A DNA stretch of 64,000 nt from an uncultured Acidobacteriota bacterium (GTDB lineage Bacteria; Acidobacteriota; Terriglobia; Bryobacterales; Bryobacteraceae), in assembly GCA_902826685.1 (NCBI GenBank), contig CADEFT010000006.1, positions 62,001 through 126,000 of the forward strand. Reading direction: 5' to 3'. Positions 10,501 through 18,835 of the stretch are shown here, one piece after another (within the stretch, counting starts at the first letter, position 1; every line of letters begins with the position of its first letter). The translations under genes were made by a program, and so were the position numbers. The notes under the pieces are model-generated. The model was not told the origin of the DNA and did no database searches. It was given only the letters and a program-made list of their open reading frames with translations.

Positions 10501-10726
10501 CTTCCAGACGGTACTCCCCGGGCGGCAGCGATGGGAACAGATAGTCTCCCTGCGCATTGGAGGAAGCGCTTTGGGCCAGGCCCGTCGATACCTCCGTAAC
10601 CCGGATGGCGGCGTTTGGCACCGCGGCGCCGGTGGAATCGAGGACGGTGCCAAACAGAGCGGCCGTCGTGCTCTGGCCGTAGGCAAGCCCGCCCATTGCC
10701 AGCGTGAAGAGAAGGATTAGCCGCAT
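7523..10726 (-). CDS. TonB-dependent receptor with carboxypeptidase-regulatory-like N-domain (Oar-like)
   Basis: About 1067 residues. The start ATG 10726 is preferred over an in-frame start 21 bp upstream because it has a good ribosome-binding site (TGAGGGAGCAC just before it) and begins a clean signal peptide (MRLILLFTLAMGGLAYGQ). Residues about 20-105 form a carboxypeptidase-regulatory-like beta-sandwich (GTVLDSTGAAVPNAAIRV through LPPGEYRLE). Next comes a plug region with LPLNGRNVYDL and VNVVTKSGTN, then a long beta-barrel ending in a terminal Phe (VALKYLF). By family it lies in the outer membrane and is driven by TonB; the ligand is unknown. It starts 8 bp downstream of the alkaline phosphatase stop, so the two are probably one transcription unit, hinting at (not proving) a phosphorus-related role. 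Confidence 0.93.
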   Translation of the reverse strand: MRLILLFTLAMGGLAYGQSTTAALFGTVLDSTGAAVPNAAIRVTEVSTGLAQSASSNAQGDYLFPSLPPGEYRLEASFQGFKTFVRTGVGLEVNRNVKAGITLEVGAAAERIEVTGAPPPVETREAQIGGTVDTRRVNDLPLNGRNVYDLALTLPGITTSRTTTVQDNDGNTLNVNGNRQRQSTFLLDGAFNNDLWRNTGNAAPNPEAVDQFRILTSTFSAEFGRSPGAVVNVVTKSGTNALHGSLFHFLRNDKLNARNYFQPVVNTLRQNQFGGSIGGPLVLPRLYNGRNRTFWFFSYQNILIRQNAFTNAGLTPTAAERAGDFSAATAAQRPVDPDANNQPFPTARIPLSRFDPVAANIVSRFVPLPTTADGRLEAGGSRRNDEPQYVGRLDHQLTSNHRLYGTMFLLRGTGLDPFASATQVPRYGVNQTVLSQNNGLGGHDWIVTSSLLNQLRFSYTQRVSSLLSQVRDSWDDFGSRVAFGSLPKRPPQLFITGRWQMGTFGESNFDQRSYNLSEVATWTRGAHTVKAGAWGLWTKFVEEGNWLGSGQVRFQPQFTRNVLADFYLGRAASFRQNNGNDRRFRSGSYHFFAQDDWRVTRRLTLNLGLRYELNQPFLSHRDEVQGFRFGQRSAVFPQAPLGLVFPGDADIPRGIVQTDKNDWAPRVGFALDVFGNGKTAIRGGWGIYYATGFANITSNAQGQPWLVDVTVFGTPSLVDPWSATPGGSPYPVNFNAANPRFTTPATVSNFESAFRNPYVQQYSFSIEQQVEKSTAVTAAFVGNTARKLPYMRDYNAPVFAANATAGNINARRPYLPGTFAQIGLIESAANSSYQALQLSLNRRFSRSFSFVGNYTWSKSLDDASIDITGPSNVTLVDNVSRRIERGPSNFDIRHVLNTSWVWELPRLNNAGGLVRGALGGWQLNGILRFQSGSPFTLTAGRDTNLDGNANDRPNLAGDPALASGASRERQIAGYYNPGAFAAADPGRIGTLGRNVFYGPGNRQWDLSLMKHFELWEKHRLQFRAEAFNFPNWVNLGNPVANVSAANAGRILSAGAARQVQVALKYLF

Positions 10727-10734
10727 GTGCTCCC

Positions 10735-11856
10735 TCAGCGCGCCCACCCGTAGGCCGCCATCATGATCTCAAACAGGTGCGTGTTCGGCATGAACCCGCG
10801 CACCCGCTCGGCGCCCGGTCCGCGCGCCGCCACCACCACTTCCTCGCCCGTGTGCGAGTTATCCATCCGCACCGAAGCCAGCTTGATCGAACGCTCATTG
10901 GGCTCATGGGTCTTCTTCCATTCGTCGTAACCTTTGAGCAGCGGCTCGCCGCGCTTGCCCGAAAACACACGCAGGTCGAAGGAATGATCGGCGGTGAACA
11001 GAAACAGCGTCTCTTCGGGATTCACCATCGTTGTAAGTTCGCGAATCAGCTTGTCGAAAGCGATCAGCCGGTTCAGCCCCGCCTCCGGCTGATTGGTATG
11101 CGCGTCGGACTCGATCATCAGGAAAAAGCCCTTCCTGTTCTGCTGCAGCGCCTTCACGGCACGTTTGGCGGCCTCGTTGAGATCGAAGCCGTCGTCAACC
11201 ACCGCCAGCGCGCGCCTGGCGTCCGCCGGAACCTCGGCCAGCGACGAGTACACCGTGCGGCCGCGCTGCTTCGCCGCCGCGTCGATGTCCTTGCCGATCT
11301 TCTGCGCCGACTCCCACAACCGCTTGCGACCCGGCCCGAACACCACATCTACGCCGTCGCCAAAACGCGGCTCGAAGATCTGCAGGAACAACTCGGCATG
11401 TTTGCCGCGATCGTTGGCATGCCCGTAACACGCCGCGGGCGTGGCATCGGCGATCAGAACGTTTGAGAGCACGCCGGTCGCGAGGCCCTTCTCTTCGGCG
11501 TATTCCAGAATCGTCTTCAGCGTCGCGCCGTCCTGCTTGCCCCGCACCGTATCGTCGCCCTGGCTGATGACGCCGTTATGCGTCTTCTTACCGGTGACGA
11601 TCGCCGTCATGCCCGCCGCCGAGTCGGTCACCCAGCCGCCCGCGGGCGACGTATCGGAAAGTCCGATATGTTCCCAGCTTTGAAGGAACAGCTTCTGCGG
11701 CGCGCCGTGGCCCAGAATGCTGGCGGCGTTCAGTGTCGGAATGCCGCCGGCGTCGGCCAGCAGCAGAATCACGTTCTTGGCTTTCTTTGGACCTTTGGCG
11801 GCAGCCGAAGCCGGCAGCAGACAAACAAGCGCGGTGGAGACGAGGAATCGGATCAT
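10735..11856 (-). CDS. Alkaline phosphatase (PhoA family), secreted
   Basis: 373 residues with an N-terminal signal peptide (MIRFLVSTALVCLLPASAAA). Active-site elements of the PhoA superfamily are all visible: metal ligand D35 (LLLADAGG), nucleophile S79 in VTDSAAGMT, E249/D251/H253 in MIESDAHTNQ, D290-H291 in FTADHS, and H335 in NSHTGEEV. It should hydrolyse phosphate monoesters in the periplasm using two zinc ions. ATG 11856 (GGAG a few bases upstream) is chosen over an upstream in-frame ATT. The stop is 8 bp before the start of the Oar-like receptor gene, and the DUF1501 gene ends 17 bp upstream on the same strand. Confidence 0.93.
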   Translation of the reverse strand: MIRFLVSTALVCLLPASAAAKGPKKAKNVILLLADAGGIPTLNAASILGHGAPQKLFLQSWEHIGLSDTSPAGGWVTDSAAGMTAIVTGKKTHNGVISQGDDTVRGKQDGATLKTILEYAEEKGLATGVLSNVLIADATPAACYGHANDRGKHAELFLQIFEPRFGDGVDVVFGPGRKRLWESAQKIGKDIDAAAKQRGRTVYSSLAEVPADARRALAVVDDGFDLNEAAKRAVKALQQNRKGFFLMIESDAHTNQPEAGLNRLIAFDKLIRELTTMVNPEETLFLFTADHSFDLRVFSGKRGEPLLKGYDEWKKTHEPNERSIKLASVRMDNSHTGEEVVVAARGPGAERVRGFMPNTHLFEIMMAAYGWAR

Positions 11857-11873
11857 CGTCTCCAATTCTACGA

Positions 11874-13175
11874 TTACGCCATCAGTTCGGTCACCGGTTC
11901 GCCGGTGCGATCCTCCAGCGAATTGGCGATCTTGATCGGCCGGCCGATGGGGCTCATGTACTCGCGCGTGTGGTCGATGCCCATCAGCTTGAACACGGTC
12001 GCGTACAGATCGCCCATGGTCACCACGCGGCTCGCCACGTTGTATCCCTTCTCATCGGTGGAACCCAGCACCTGCCCCGTCTTGATGCCGCCGCCGGTCA
12101 GCGCCAGCGACCAGCAGTTGGGCCAGTGATCGCGGCCCAGGTTTGGATTGATGGCGGGCGTGCGGCCGAACTCGCCCATGGCGATGACCAGCGTCGTTTC
12201 GAGCAACCCGCGCTCGCTCAAATCGTCGATCAGCGCCGACAGCGTGCGGTCGAGCGTCGGGCACAACCGGTCCTTGTGGCTTTTGTCGTTGTCGGAGTGC
12301 GTGTCCCACGAGGTTCCGTGATAGCCTGCCGCCGTCACGAAGCGGCTGCCCGCTTCGACCAGCCGCCGCGCCAGCAGGCACGATTGGCCGATCGAATCCT
12401 TGCCGTACTTTTCCTTCAGCTTCTCGGGCTCTTTCGAAAGGTCGAAGGCGTCGCGCACCGCCGGCGTCAGGATCATCTTCATCGCCTGCGCCGAAAATGC
12501 GTCCATATTGGTGTGCTCGGCGGTTTCGTTCATCGCGCGGTAGCGGCGGTCGACGGCTTTCAAAAAGGCGCCGCGGCTTTCCACCGAAGCTTCGGAAACC
12601 GATTTCGGCAAGCTCAGATCCGTCACCTGGAAGCCGGGCTTGGCGGGATCGGGAATGCACATCGGGTCGTAGTCGCCGCCGAGGAACGAAGCGCGGAAAT
12701 AATCTTCATACTGCCGGCCGCGATCCCACTTCGGCACCAGCACGTGCGCGGGTACGGCGTTGCGCGGGCCAAGTTCCTTGTTGATGATCGAACCCACGCT
12801 CGGAAACTGCATGGCCGGGTTGATCTCATGCCCGGTGATCACGTAATGCGTCGCCTGCGGATGATCGTTGCCGCGCGTGTGCATCGATCGCACCACGGCC
12901 ATCTTGTCCATGCGCTTGGCCAGTTGCGGCAGTAGCTCGGAAAACTGCACGCCCGCCACGTTGGTCGAGATCGGTTTGAAGTTGCTGTTGGGCTTTGGAT
13001 CGAACGTGTCGATATGGCTCGGTCCTCCCTCCAGCCAGAACAGGATGACCGAGTTCGCCTTGGCCTTGCCAGGCGCCTTGGCCTCGGCGGCGGCGAGGTA
13101 GTTCTGAAGCGTGAGCCCCAAAAATCCCAGCGAGCCGGCCGAAATAAAATCGCGGCGGGTTCTTGGATGGTTCAT
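11874..13175 (-). CDS. DUF1501 protein (sulfatase-like fold, Tat-exported)
   Basis: 433 residues. ATG 13175 is chosen because it begins a Tat-type leader (NHPRTRRDFISAGSLGFLGL) and has AGGGAGG about 9 bases upstream. The body carries family hallmarks: NSVILFWLEGGPSHIDTFDP near residues 40-60, the GYHGTSWDTHSDN region, and VIAMGEFGRTPAIN followed by GRDHWPNCWS near the C-terminus. DUF1501 proteins share the alkaline phosphatase/sulfatase superfamily fold, but no biochemical activity is firmly known. It lies 16 bp downstream of the DUF1549/DUF1553 gene, the usual partner in Planctomycetes and Acidobacteria, which implies a joint periplasmic function. The same pair occurs again at 23345-27188. 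Confidence 0.9.
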   Translation of the reverse strand: MNHPRTRRDFISAGSLGFLGLTLQNYLAAAEAKAPGKAKANSVILFWLEGGPSHIDTFDPKPNSNFKPISTNVAGVQFSELLPQLAKRMDKMAVVRSMHTRGNDHPQATHYVITGHEINPAMQFPSVGSIINKELGPRNAVPAHVLVPKWDRGRQYEDYFRASFLGGDYDPMCIPDPAKPGFQVTDLSLPKSVSEASVESRGAFLKAVDRRYRAMNETAEHTNMDAFSAQAMKMILTPAVRDAFDLSKEPEKLKEKYGKDSIGQSCLLARRLVEAGSRFVTAAGYHGTSWDTHSDNDKSHKDRLCPTLDRTLSALIDDLSERGLLETTLVIAMGEFGRTPAINPNLGRDHWPNCWSLALTGGGIKTGQVLGSTDEKGYNVASRVVTMGDLYATVFKLMGIDHTREYMSPIGRPIKIANSLEDRTGEPVTELMA

Positions 13176-13191
13176 TGACGGCGCCTCCCTA

Positions 13192-15681
13192 TTAATGATT
13201 CTCGGCGAATTCACGCGAGCTGATTAGCGCCCACACGAACTCACGCAGTCCGGCCTCGCGATCGGGGCGTCCGGCCAATATCTTTTCCAGTTCCGCGGTT
13301 TCTTCCGGGTCCGGCTTGCGGGTCAGCGCGGCCAGATAAAACTCTTCGACGATCTGCGCATTCGAAGCGCCCGCTTTGAGCAGCTTCGCCAGCCTGCTGT
13401 TGCCCTCTCCCAGCCGGTCCGTATAGGTGGCGCCCGCCATGATGTGCAGCGCCTGCCCCAGGTTCGGCTTGCCGTCGCGCTCGGGAATCGCCCCCCGATT
13501 CGGCCGGCCATAGAGTTCAAGGAACCGCGAATAATACATGTCCGGATCTTTCAGGTTCACCGCGCGCGTCCCCGCCGGCGCCTGGCCCACCGATCCGCCT
13601 TCCGACACGGCGGTCGAAAATACTTCTGGCACTCCGGTCACATCCACCACCGCGTCAAGCAGTACTTCCGCATCGAGCGCCCGGGCCATCGAGTGCGAAT
13701 AATTCAGCTTGTCGTGCTTGTTACTGGCGTTCGGCCGGGCCGAAAGCTGGTAGGTGCGCGACATCGCGATCGTCTTCATCAGCCGCCGCAGGTCGTGGCC
13801 GTGTGTGCGGAAATCGCCGCTCAGCGCCGCCAGCAATTCGGGATTGGTGGCCGGATTGGTCGAACGGAAATCGTCCACGGGATCGACGATGCCGCGCGCG
13901 AAGAAGTAGCCCCACATCCGGTTCACCGTCGCTTCGGCAAAGTAAGGATTCGATGTCATCCAGCGGGCCAGTTCCTGCCGCGGGTTGGCATCTGGCTTGA
14001 GGTCGAACGCCGATCCGTCGAGCAGCGCCGGTTTCACCTGCGCCTTGGTCCGGGGATGCAGCACTTCGATCTTCGCGTCCACGTCTTTGGAGCTCCAATC
14101 CATGTTGCGCGGATGATCGAACACCACGTAGCCGGTCTTGAACAAGCTGCCGAAGAACGACGCCATGCCCCAGAACTGATCCTGGCTCCAGTTTTCATAA
14201 GGATGGTTGTGGCATTGCGCGCAATCGAGCCGCCGCCCGAAGAAGACGCGTACTTCCTCGGCCATCACGTCCTGCGGCGGGCCAATCTGGTTGTATGGAA
14301 TGAAGTGCGCCGCCGCCGGGCTGTAGCCTTGCGCCGAAAGCCGCTCCCGCGCCACTTCATCGTAGGGCCGGTTGGTTTCGATGTTGGTGCGAATCCATTC
14401 CCAATACTTCTGGCTCAGCTTCGGCGTCAGGCCGTTGGCGAAGATGGCCACGCGGAAAATATCGGAGAAGCGGAACGTCCAGTAGTCGACGAACTCGGGC
14501 GACCCGAGCAGCGCGTCGATGATGCGCTCCCGCTTGCGTGGATCCTTCGAAGCCAGAAACTCGCGCACGCGGCCCGCGGGCGGCAAGGTGCCGGTCAGGT
14601 CGAGACACACACGCCTCAGAAACTCTCCGTCGTCGGACAGCTCCGACGGCTTCATGTGAAACCGCTTCAGCTTGGAAAACACCGCGTCGTCGATGAAGTT
14701 CGAGCGGGGCGGATTCGGATAGCTGCCAAGCGGCGCTCCCACCACACCCACCCCGGCGCTGGCCACCTGCCCGGCGGCACGAATCAGAATCGCCGTTTCG
14801 CCCAGCCGACGGGCCGAGACCGTACCATCGGCGCCGACCGCCGCCACTTCGTCGTCATTCGACGAATACAGAACGTTGTGCGTGAAATCTTCGGTGTGGC
14901 CGTCGGAAAAATGCGCTGTCACCAGCAGCCGGTGCTTCCCGCCGGCCGGCATCACCGCCGTCGCCGGAAAGACTTCGAGCCGCGCCAGCTTCGAGGATCC
15001 GGCATCGGACCCATACGGCGAACCCGCCTCCACCCAATCCAGAATGGCGCGGTAGTCTTCGGAATCTTTCTCGAAGCGCTTCCCGCCGCCGTGCGGCTGA
15101 ATCATGGTGGGCTTGGTGAGCATCAGGCTCGTTTCCGGTTTGTCCTGGCTGACGCGCGGGACGCGCTCTCCCTTAGACTCGGACGAAAGAACCTGATAGA
15201 CGCCGCCTTTAGTAATCCATTCATGGTCGTCCTTGGGGAACAACCCGTTGGCCGATAATTTCAGACCTCCGCGTCCTTTTACACCGCCGTGGCACTGGGA
15301 GCTGTTGCAGCCTCGCTTGGTGAGTATGCCGCCGATGTCGCGCGCGAAACTGAACTCGCGAGCCCGGCCGGAACCCGCCACACGAACTTTCGACCGTCCT
15401 TCAACGCCCGAAAGGGCCGCCGACACCGTGAACTGCCCGGCGGACGTGGCCGTCACCCGCGCATTGGAAAGCCCGGCGGCGGCGGGAATGGAAACACGCC
15501 AGGCGGCGTCGCCGGTGATATCGCGCTCGGAGCCGTCGTCATAGGAACCGATCGCCAGAAATTGTTGAGTGGACTGCGCACCGGGCAGCGTGACTTCAGC
15601 CGGTACGGTCTTGACCGCAACCAGCTTGGCGGCAAACGAAGGGCTCGCCGCGAACCCGAGAATCAGGAAGAGGACATGCAT
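13192..15681 (-). CDS. DUF1549/DUF1553 cytochrome-like secreted protein with Ig-like domains
   Basis: 829 residues with a signal peptide (MHVLFLILGFAASPSFA). An N-terminal Ig-like (BIG2-type) domain covers about 20-105. A haem-type motif GCNSSQCHGG of the CX4CH form usual in this family follows near residue 125, then a second Ig-like segment (about 225-310). DUF1549 (about 325-530) includes a CXXCH motif in RLDCAQCHNHP, and DUF1553 occupies the C-terminal third (PYFAEATVNRMWGYF). These proteins are thought to be exported c-type cytochrome-like proteins of unknown activity. The ATG sits behind a weak AAGAG. The gene precedes DUF1501 by 16 bp on the same strand. Unlike its paralogue at 23345-25813, it has Ig-like domains in place of the simple cytochrome N-domain. 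Confidence 0.9.
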   Translation of the reverse strand: MHVLFLILGFAASPSFAAKLVAVKTVPAEVTLPGAQSTQQFLAIGSYDDGSERDITGDAAWRVSIPAAAGLSNARVTATSAGQFTVSAALSGVEGRSKVRVAGSGRAREFSFARDIGGILTKRGCNSSQCHGGVKGRGGLKLSANGLFPKDDHEWITKGGVYQVLSSESKGERVPRVSQDKPETSLMLTKPTMIQPHGGGKRFEKDSEDYRAILDWVEAGSPYGSDAGSSKLARLEVFPATAVMPAGGKHRLLVTAHFSDGHTEDFTHNVLYSSNDDEVAAVGADGTVSARRLGETAILIRAAGQVASAGVGVVGAPLGSYPNPPRSNFIDDAVFSKLKRFHMKPSELSDDGEFLRRVCLDLTGTLPPAGRVREFLASKDPRKRERIIDALLGSPEFVDYWTFRFSDIFRVAIFANGLTPKLSQKYWEWIRTNIETNRPYDEVARERLSAQGYSPAAAHFIPYNQIGPPQDVMAEEVRVFFGRRLDCAQCHNHPYENWSQDQFWGMASFFGSLFKTGYVVFDHPRNMDWSSKDVDAKIEVLHPRTKAQVKPALLDGSAFDLKPDANPRQELARWMTSNPYFAEATVNRMWGYFFARGIVDPVDDFRSTNPATNPELLAALSGDFRTHGHDLRRLMKTIAMSRTYQLSARPNASNKHDKLNYSHSMARALDAEVLLDAVVDVTGVPEVFSTAVSEGGSVGQAPAGTRAVNLKDPDMYYSRFLELYGRPNRGAIPERDGKPNLGQALHIMAGATYTDRLGEGNSRLAKLLKAGASNAQIVEEFYLAALTRKPDPEETAELEKILAGRPDREAGLREFVWALISSREFAENH

Positions 15682-15702
15682 GTCTCTTATGAACGCATCG
15701 TA

Positions 15703-16365
15703 TCATTTCGGCCGGTCCGCGATGGTGGCCAACCCTTTTTCAAGCGCCGCGATCAGACGCGGCGCATCCTCTTTCCATAGCGCCGCCACATTCAGCCACA
15801 GGCCAGGAAAAATGCGCGAGCGAAGCGTTCCGTCGCGATGCGGTTTGAGCATCTTGTATTTTCCCTGCTCCAGGTACCTCCACTCGACCCGTTGCTCTTC
15901 GATCGGCACGGCGAGGTATTCCGGCACGCCTGCCGTCTGGTAGAGGGCGAGCTTCGGTCCGAGATCGTAAGACCGGCTCGACGCACAGATTTCGATAGCC
16001 AGTTCCGGCACGCCCGCGGCGAACTTGTCCTCCACCCAGGATCTCGCGGCGTGCTTCTGCAGATTCCTCAAGCTAATGTCCGGCTGAGGCGCATTCCCGC
16101 GCTTCATCAGCCAGCTTGCGTTTGCAAGTGACTCCACCCCAGGCACGTGAGCTGCATAGTAGAAAACCAGCCCGCTGAGAAGGCCGTCGAATCTGGCATT
16201 GGGTATCGAAACCGGTGATGGCATGTAGACAACACCCTCAATCAGCTCGGCAAACTTCAAATGCGGCATCTGCTCCCATCGGCGCAGGAATTCCTCGCGG
16301 CCCATGCAGTCGCCGGGAGCCAGCAAATCCGGCTCAAGCACAAGCATTTGATGCAAAGCTGTCAT
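15703..16365 (-). CDS. Uma2 family (DUF820, PD-(D/E)XK-like) protein, copy 1
   Basis: 220 residues. The COG4636/Uma2 core is present: FAELIEGVVYMPSPVS near residue 38, D96 in PQPDIS, E125 in LAIEICASS, K138 in LGPKLALYQ, and GVPEYLAV. These acidic and lysine residues match the layout of a PD-(D/E)XK nuclease fold, although nuclease activity of Uma2 proteins is largely unproven. It is about 70% identical by eye to the next gene (16388-17038), including its first and last 40 residues. The two are therefore a recent tandem duplication, separated by 22 bp. No toxin/antitoxin-like partner is visible. Confidence 0.85.
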   Translation of the reverse strand: MTALHQMLVLEPDLLAPGDCMGREEFLRRWEQMPHLKFAELIEGVVYMPSPVSIPNARFDGLLSGLVFYYAAHVPGVESLANASWLMKRGNAPQPDISLRNLQKHAARSWVEDKFAAGVPELAIEICASSRSYDLGPKLALYQTAGVPEYLAVPIEEQRVEWRYLEQGKYKMLKPHRDGTLRSRIFPGLWLNVAALWKEDAPRLIAALEKGLATIADRPK

Positions 16366-16387
16366 CCGAGTGCCCTAAGACAGGAGT

Positions 16388-17038
16388 CTATTTCAGCCTG
16401 AGAATCGGGGCCAACCCTTTCTCAAGCGTCGCGATCAGACCCGCCGCGTCTTCTTTCCACAGCGCCTCGACATTCAGCCACAGGCCGGGGAAAATGCGCG
16501 AGCGCAGCGTGCCGTCGCGATGCGGTTTGAGAAGCTTGTAACTTCCACGCTCCAGGTACCGCCACTCGACGCGCCGCTCTTCGACCAGCGCCGCGAGGTA
16601 TTCCGGCACGCCTGTCGTCTGGTAGAGGGCGAGCTTCGGGCCGAGATCGTAAGACCGGCTTGACACGCAGATTTCCGCTACCAGTTCCGGCACGCCCGCC
16701 GCAAATTTACCCTCGACCCGCGATCTTCCTTTGACTTTACGCAGACTCAGATCCGGCTGGGGAGCGTTTCTCGGATTGATTAGCCATGTAGCGTTCGCTG
16801 ACGAACGGCATCCGGGAACGCGCGTGGCGTAGTAAAGCAACAATCCGCCAATCATGCTGTCGAAATCAGCGTGCGAACGGGAAACCGGCGATGGCATGTA
16901 GACAACACCCTCTATCAACTCGGCAAACTTCAAGTCCGGCATCTGCTCCCACCGCCGCAGAAATTCCTCGCGGCTCATTTGATCGCCGGGAGCCAGCAAT
17001 CCCGGCTCAAGGATAAGCACTGGATGCAAAACTGTCAT
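16388..17038 (-). CDS. Uma2 family (DUF820, PD-(D/E)XK-like) protein, copy 2
   Basis: 216 residues, tandem paralogue of the gene at 15703-16365. The same core is kept: FAELIEGVVYMPSPVS, APQPDLSLR, LVAEICVSSRSYDLGPKLALYQ, and GVPEYLA. Differences cluster in the middle (about residues 53-115), where this copy is 4-5 residues shorter (KVKGRSRVEGK against LQKHAARSWVEDK), and at the extreme C-terminus. All putative PD-(D/E)XK residues survive, so both copies look functional. The ATG lies in a sequence context (ATGCAAAACTGTCAT read on the plus strand) nearly the same as that of copy 1, so the duplication includes bases around the start codon. Confidence 0.85.
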   Translation of the reverse strand: MTVLHPVLILEPGLLAPGDQMSREEFLRRWEQMPDLKFAELIEGVVYMPSPVSRSHADFDSMIGGLLLYYATRVPGCRSSANATWLINPRNAPQPDLSLRKVKGRSRVEGKFAAGVPELVAEICVSSRSYDLGPKLALYQTTGVPEYLAALVEERRVEWRYLERGSYKLLKPHRDGTLRSRIFPGLWLNVEALWKEDAAGLIATLEKGLAPILRLK

Positions 17039-17059
17039 GTGGAGCCCTCAAGCACGAGT

Positions 17060-17656
17060 CTATCGCACGGCGCTCACAAACCGGCTCCCCTTCACGAAGA
17101 ACCGCAGTTCCCAATCCGCCGCCTTGCGGATCCCGATCCTCGGACTGACGCCGATCTCCGGTTCAACCCAATCCACCGGCCGCCGCACCGTCAGCCGCCC
17201 TTGCGTAACATCGGCGCCGTTATGACCGCGGCCGATGCCCATGGCAATCGTCAGCTTTCCGGGCCCCGAAGCCAGCGACTCGAGTTTCGCGACACCGCGC
17301 CGCTCGCGCATCGCCGCCAAGCCGGCCACAGGCTCAAGCGCCCGGATCAACACACATCCCGGAGATCCAGCGGGTTCGGCCACCAGGTTCAGGCACTCGT
17401 ACATGCCGTAGATCAAATAGACATAGGCGTGACCGGGCGGTCCGTAAAGAACCCTGGTGCGATTGGTGAGACCGGCGGCCGCATGCGCCGCCGCGTCCCG
17501 CTCGCCCGTGTAGGCTTCCACTTCCACGATCCGGCCCGCCACGCGCCCGTGCACCAGCAGCATTCCCAACAACCCGCGCGCCACCTCCACCACCGGCCGC
17601 TCGTAAAATTCCCGAGCGAGCACCGCCGCCGAATCTACATAGAAGCCGCCACTCAA
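17060..17656 (-). CDS. mpg: 3-methyladenine DNA glycosylase (Mpg/AAG type)
   Basis: 198 residues, the usual size for bacterial AAG-type glycosylases. Family signatures in order: LARGLLG-like VARGLLGMLL (25-34), RIVEVEAYTG with likely catalytic E47 and intercalating Y49, TNRTRVLYGPPGHAYVYLIY, NLVAEPAGSPGCVLIRALEP, and SGPGKLTIAMGI. It excises alkylated purines from DNA in base-excision repair. The best start is TTG 17656; no in-frame ATG precedes the conserved core and no strong ribosome-binding site is visible, so the exact start is uncertain. It is divergent from thpR, with 28 bp between the starts. Confidence 0.9.
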   Translation of the reverse strand: MSGGFYVDSAAVLAREFYERPVVEVARGLLGMLLVHGRVAGRIVEVEAYTGERDAAAHAAAGLTNRTRVLYGPPGHAYVYLIYGMYECLNLVAEPAGSPGCVLIRALEPVAGLAAMRERRGVAKLESLASGPGKLTIAMGIGRGHNGADVTQGRLTVRRPVDWVEPEIGVSPRIGIRKAADWELRFFVKGSRFVSAVR

Positions 17657-17684
17657 TGAGATACTCTAGGAATTTACCAAAGCG

Positions 17685-18236
17685 ATGCGACTGTTCGCCG
17701 GCCTCGATCTTCCCGACGCGATCCAACAAAACCTCGGCGCGCTGATCGGCCATCTGCGCCCGGCCGCGGCCATTCGCTGGAGCCCGGCCGCCAACCTCCA
17801 CATCACGACGAAGTTCATCGGCGAACGTTCGTCCGGCGATCTGGCCCGCATCGAACAGGCGCTCGCCGGCGTGCGGGGACCGGCCATCGAAATCACGATG
17901 CGCGGCCTCGGCTGGTTCCCCAATCCGCACAACCCGCGCATCCTGTTTGCCGCCGTGCGCTCACCCGAATCTTTATTGGATCTCGCGCGCTCCACCGATG
18001 CGGCTCTTGAGCCCGCGGGCGTCGCCAGGGAGAAGCGGGACTACAAGCCGCATCTCACGCTCGCGCGCATCGAAGAGCGAGCGGAGTTGGCCGAACTCCG
18101 CCAGCGCATCGCCGCGCTCGAATCGGACGCCTTCGGCCAATTCACCGCCACCGCCTTCCACCTCTATCTCAGCCAGCCCGGCCCGGGTGGATCGGTCTAT
18201 TCCAAGCTGGCTTCCTTTCCGCTGGATCAAGCATGA
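17685..18236 (+). CDS. thpR: RNA 2',3'-cyclic phosphodiesterase (LigT/ThpR)
   Basis: 183 residues with both HxT catalytic motifs of the 2H phosphoesterase superfamily: H39-I-T41 in NLHITTKFIG and H123-L-T125 in KPHLTLARIE. The N-terminus MRLFAGLDLP is typical. It opens 2',3'-cyclic phosphates on RNA ends. The stop overlaps the plsY start (ATGATGA-type junction), so it is the first gene of a thpR-plsY-gpsA unit. The link to phospholipid synthesis is positional only. Confidence 0.92.
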   Translation: MRLFAGLDLPDAIQQNLGALIGHLRPAAAIRWSPAANLHITTKFIGERSSGDLARIEQALAGVRGPAIEITMRGLGWFPNPHNPRILFAAVRSPESLLDLARSTDAALEPAGVAREKRDYKPHLTLARIEERAELAELRQRIAALESDAFGQFTATAFHLYLSQPGPGGSVYSKLASFPLDQA

Positions 18237-18835
18237 TGGCTCTTCTCGCCGCGATCGCCGCCTATCTCATCGGCGGCATTCCTTTTGGATATCTGCTGGT
18301 GCGCCTCAAGACGGGCCGCGATGTCCGCTCCTCGGGCAGCGGCAACATCGGCGCCACCAACGTGCTGCGCACCGAAGGCCGCGGACTCGGCCTGACTACC
18401 CTGCTGCTCGATGTGGTCAAGGGCTGGGTCGCCGTGTGGCTCGCCGCGTGGCTCACCGGCGGTGACACGGTGGCCATGAGTCTGGCGGCTCTGGCCGTTC
18501 TGCTCGGCCACGCCTTCCCGGTGTTTCTCAAGTTTCAGGGCGGCAAAGCCGTCGCAAGCTTCGCCGGCGCATTCCTCTACCTCACGCCGCTGCCTCTTGC
18601 CGCCACCGCCATCTTCTTCGCCGCTACCGTCGCTTTAACCCGCTACATCTCGATGGGCTCTATCCTTGGGGCGCTCAGCTTTCCGCTTGCCGTTTACCTC
18701 ATCGACCATCCACCCGCCGAGGTGCTGGCCGTGTCTCTGGTCAGCGGCCTGTTCATCGTCTGGCGCCACAAGTCCAATATCCTCCGCCTTCGCAACGGCA
18801 ACGAGAACGTATTCCGCTTTGGCGGGGCGAGGTGA
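18233..18835 (+). CDS. plsY: Glycerol-3-phosphate acyltransferase PlsY
   Basis: 200 residues with five to six membrane segments. PlsY signatures are visible: GSGNIGATNVLR (about 36-47, motif 1), LGHAFPVFLKFQGGKAVAS (motif 2) and WRHKSNILRLRNG near the C-terminus (motif 3). It transfers acyl groups from acyl-phosphate to glycerol-3-phosphate in the inner membrane, the first committed step of phospholipid synthesis. The start ATG 18233 overlaps the thpR stop; an ATG 3 bp later is also possible. Its TGA overlaps the GTG of gpsA (GTGA), tying acyl acceptor supply to acylation. Confidence 0.96.
   Translation: MMALLAAIAAYLIGGIPFGYLLVRLKTGRDVRSSGSGNIGATNVLRTEGRGLGLTTLLLDVVKGWVAVWLAAWLTGGDTVAMSLAALAVLLGHAFPVFLKFQGGKAVASFAGAFLYLTPLPLAATAIFFAATVALTRYISMGSILGALSFPLAVYLIDHPPAEVLAVSLVSGLFIVWRHKSNILRLRNGNENVFRFGGAR

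Noticed and set aside
7937..10720. 927-codon plus-strand reading frame
   Set aside because: It is antisense to the Oar-like receptor, whose signal peptide, plug and barrel are clear. The product is Arg/His/Ala-rich with no recognisable domain.
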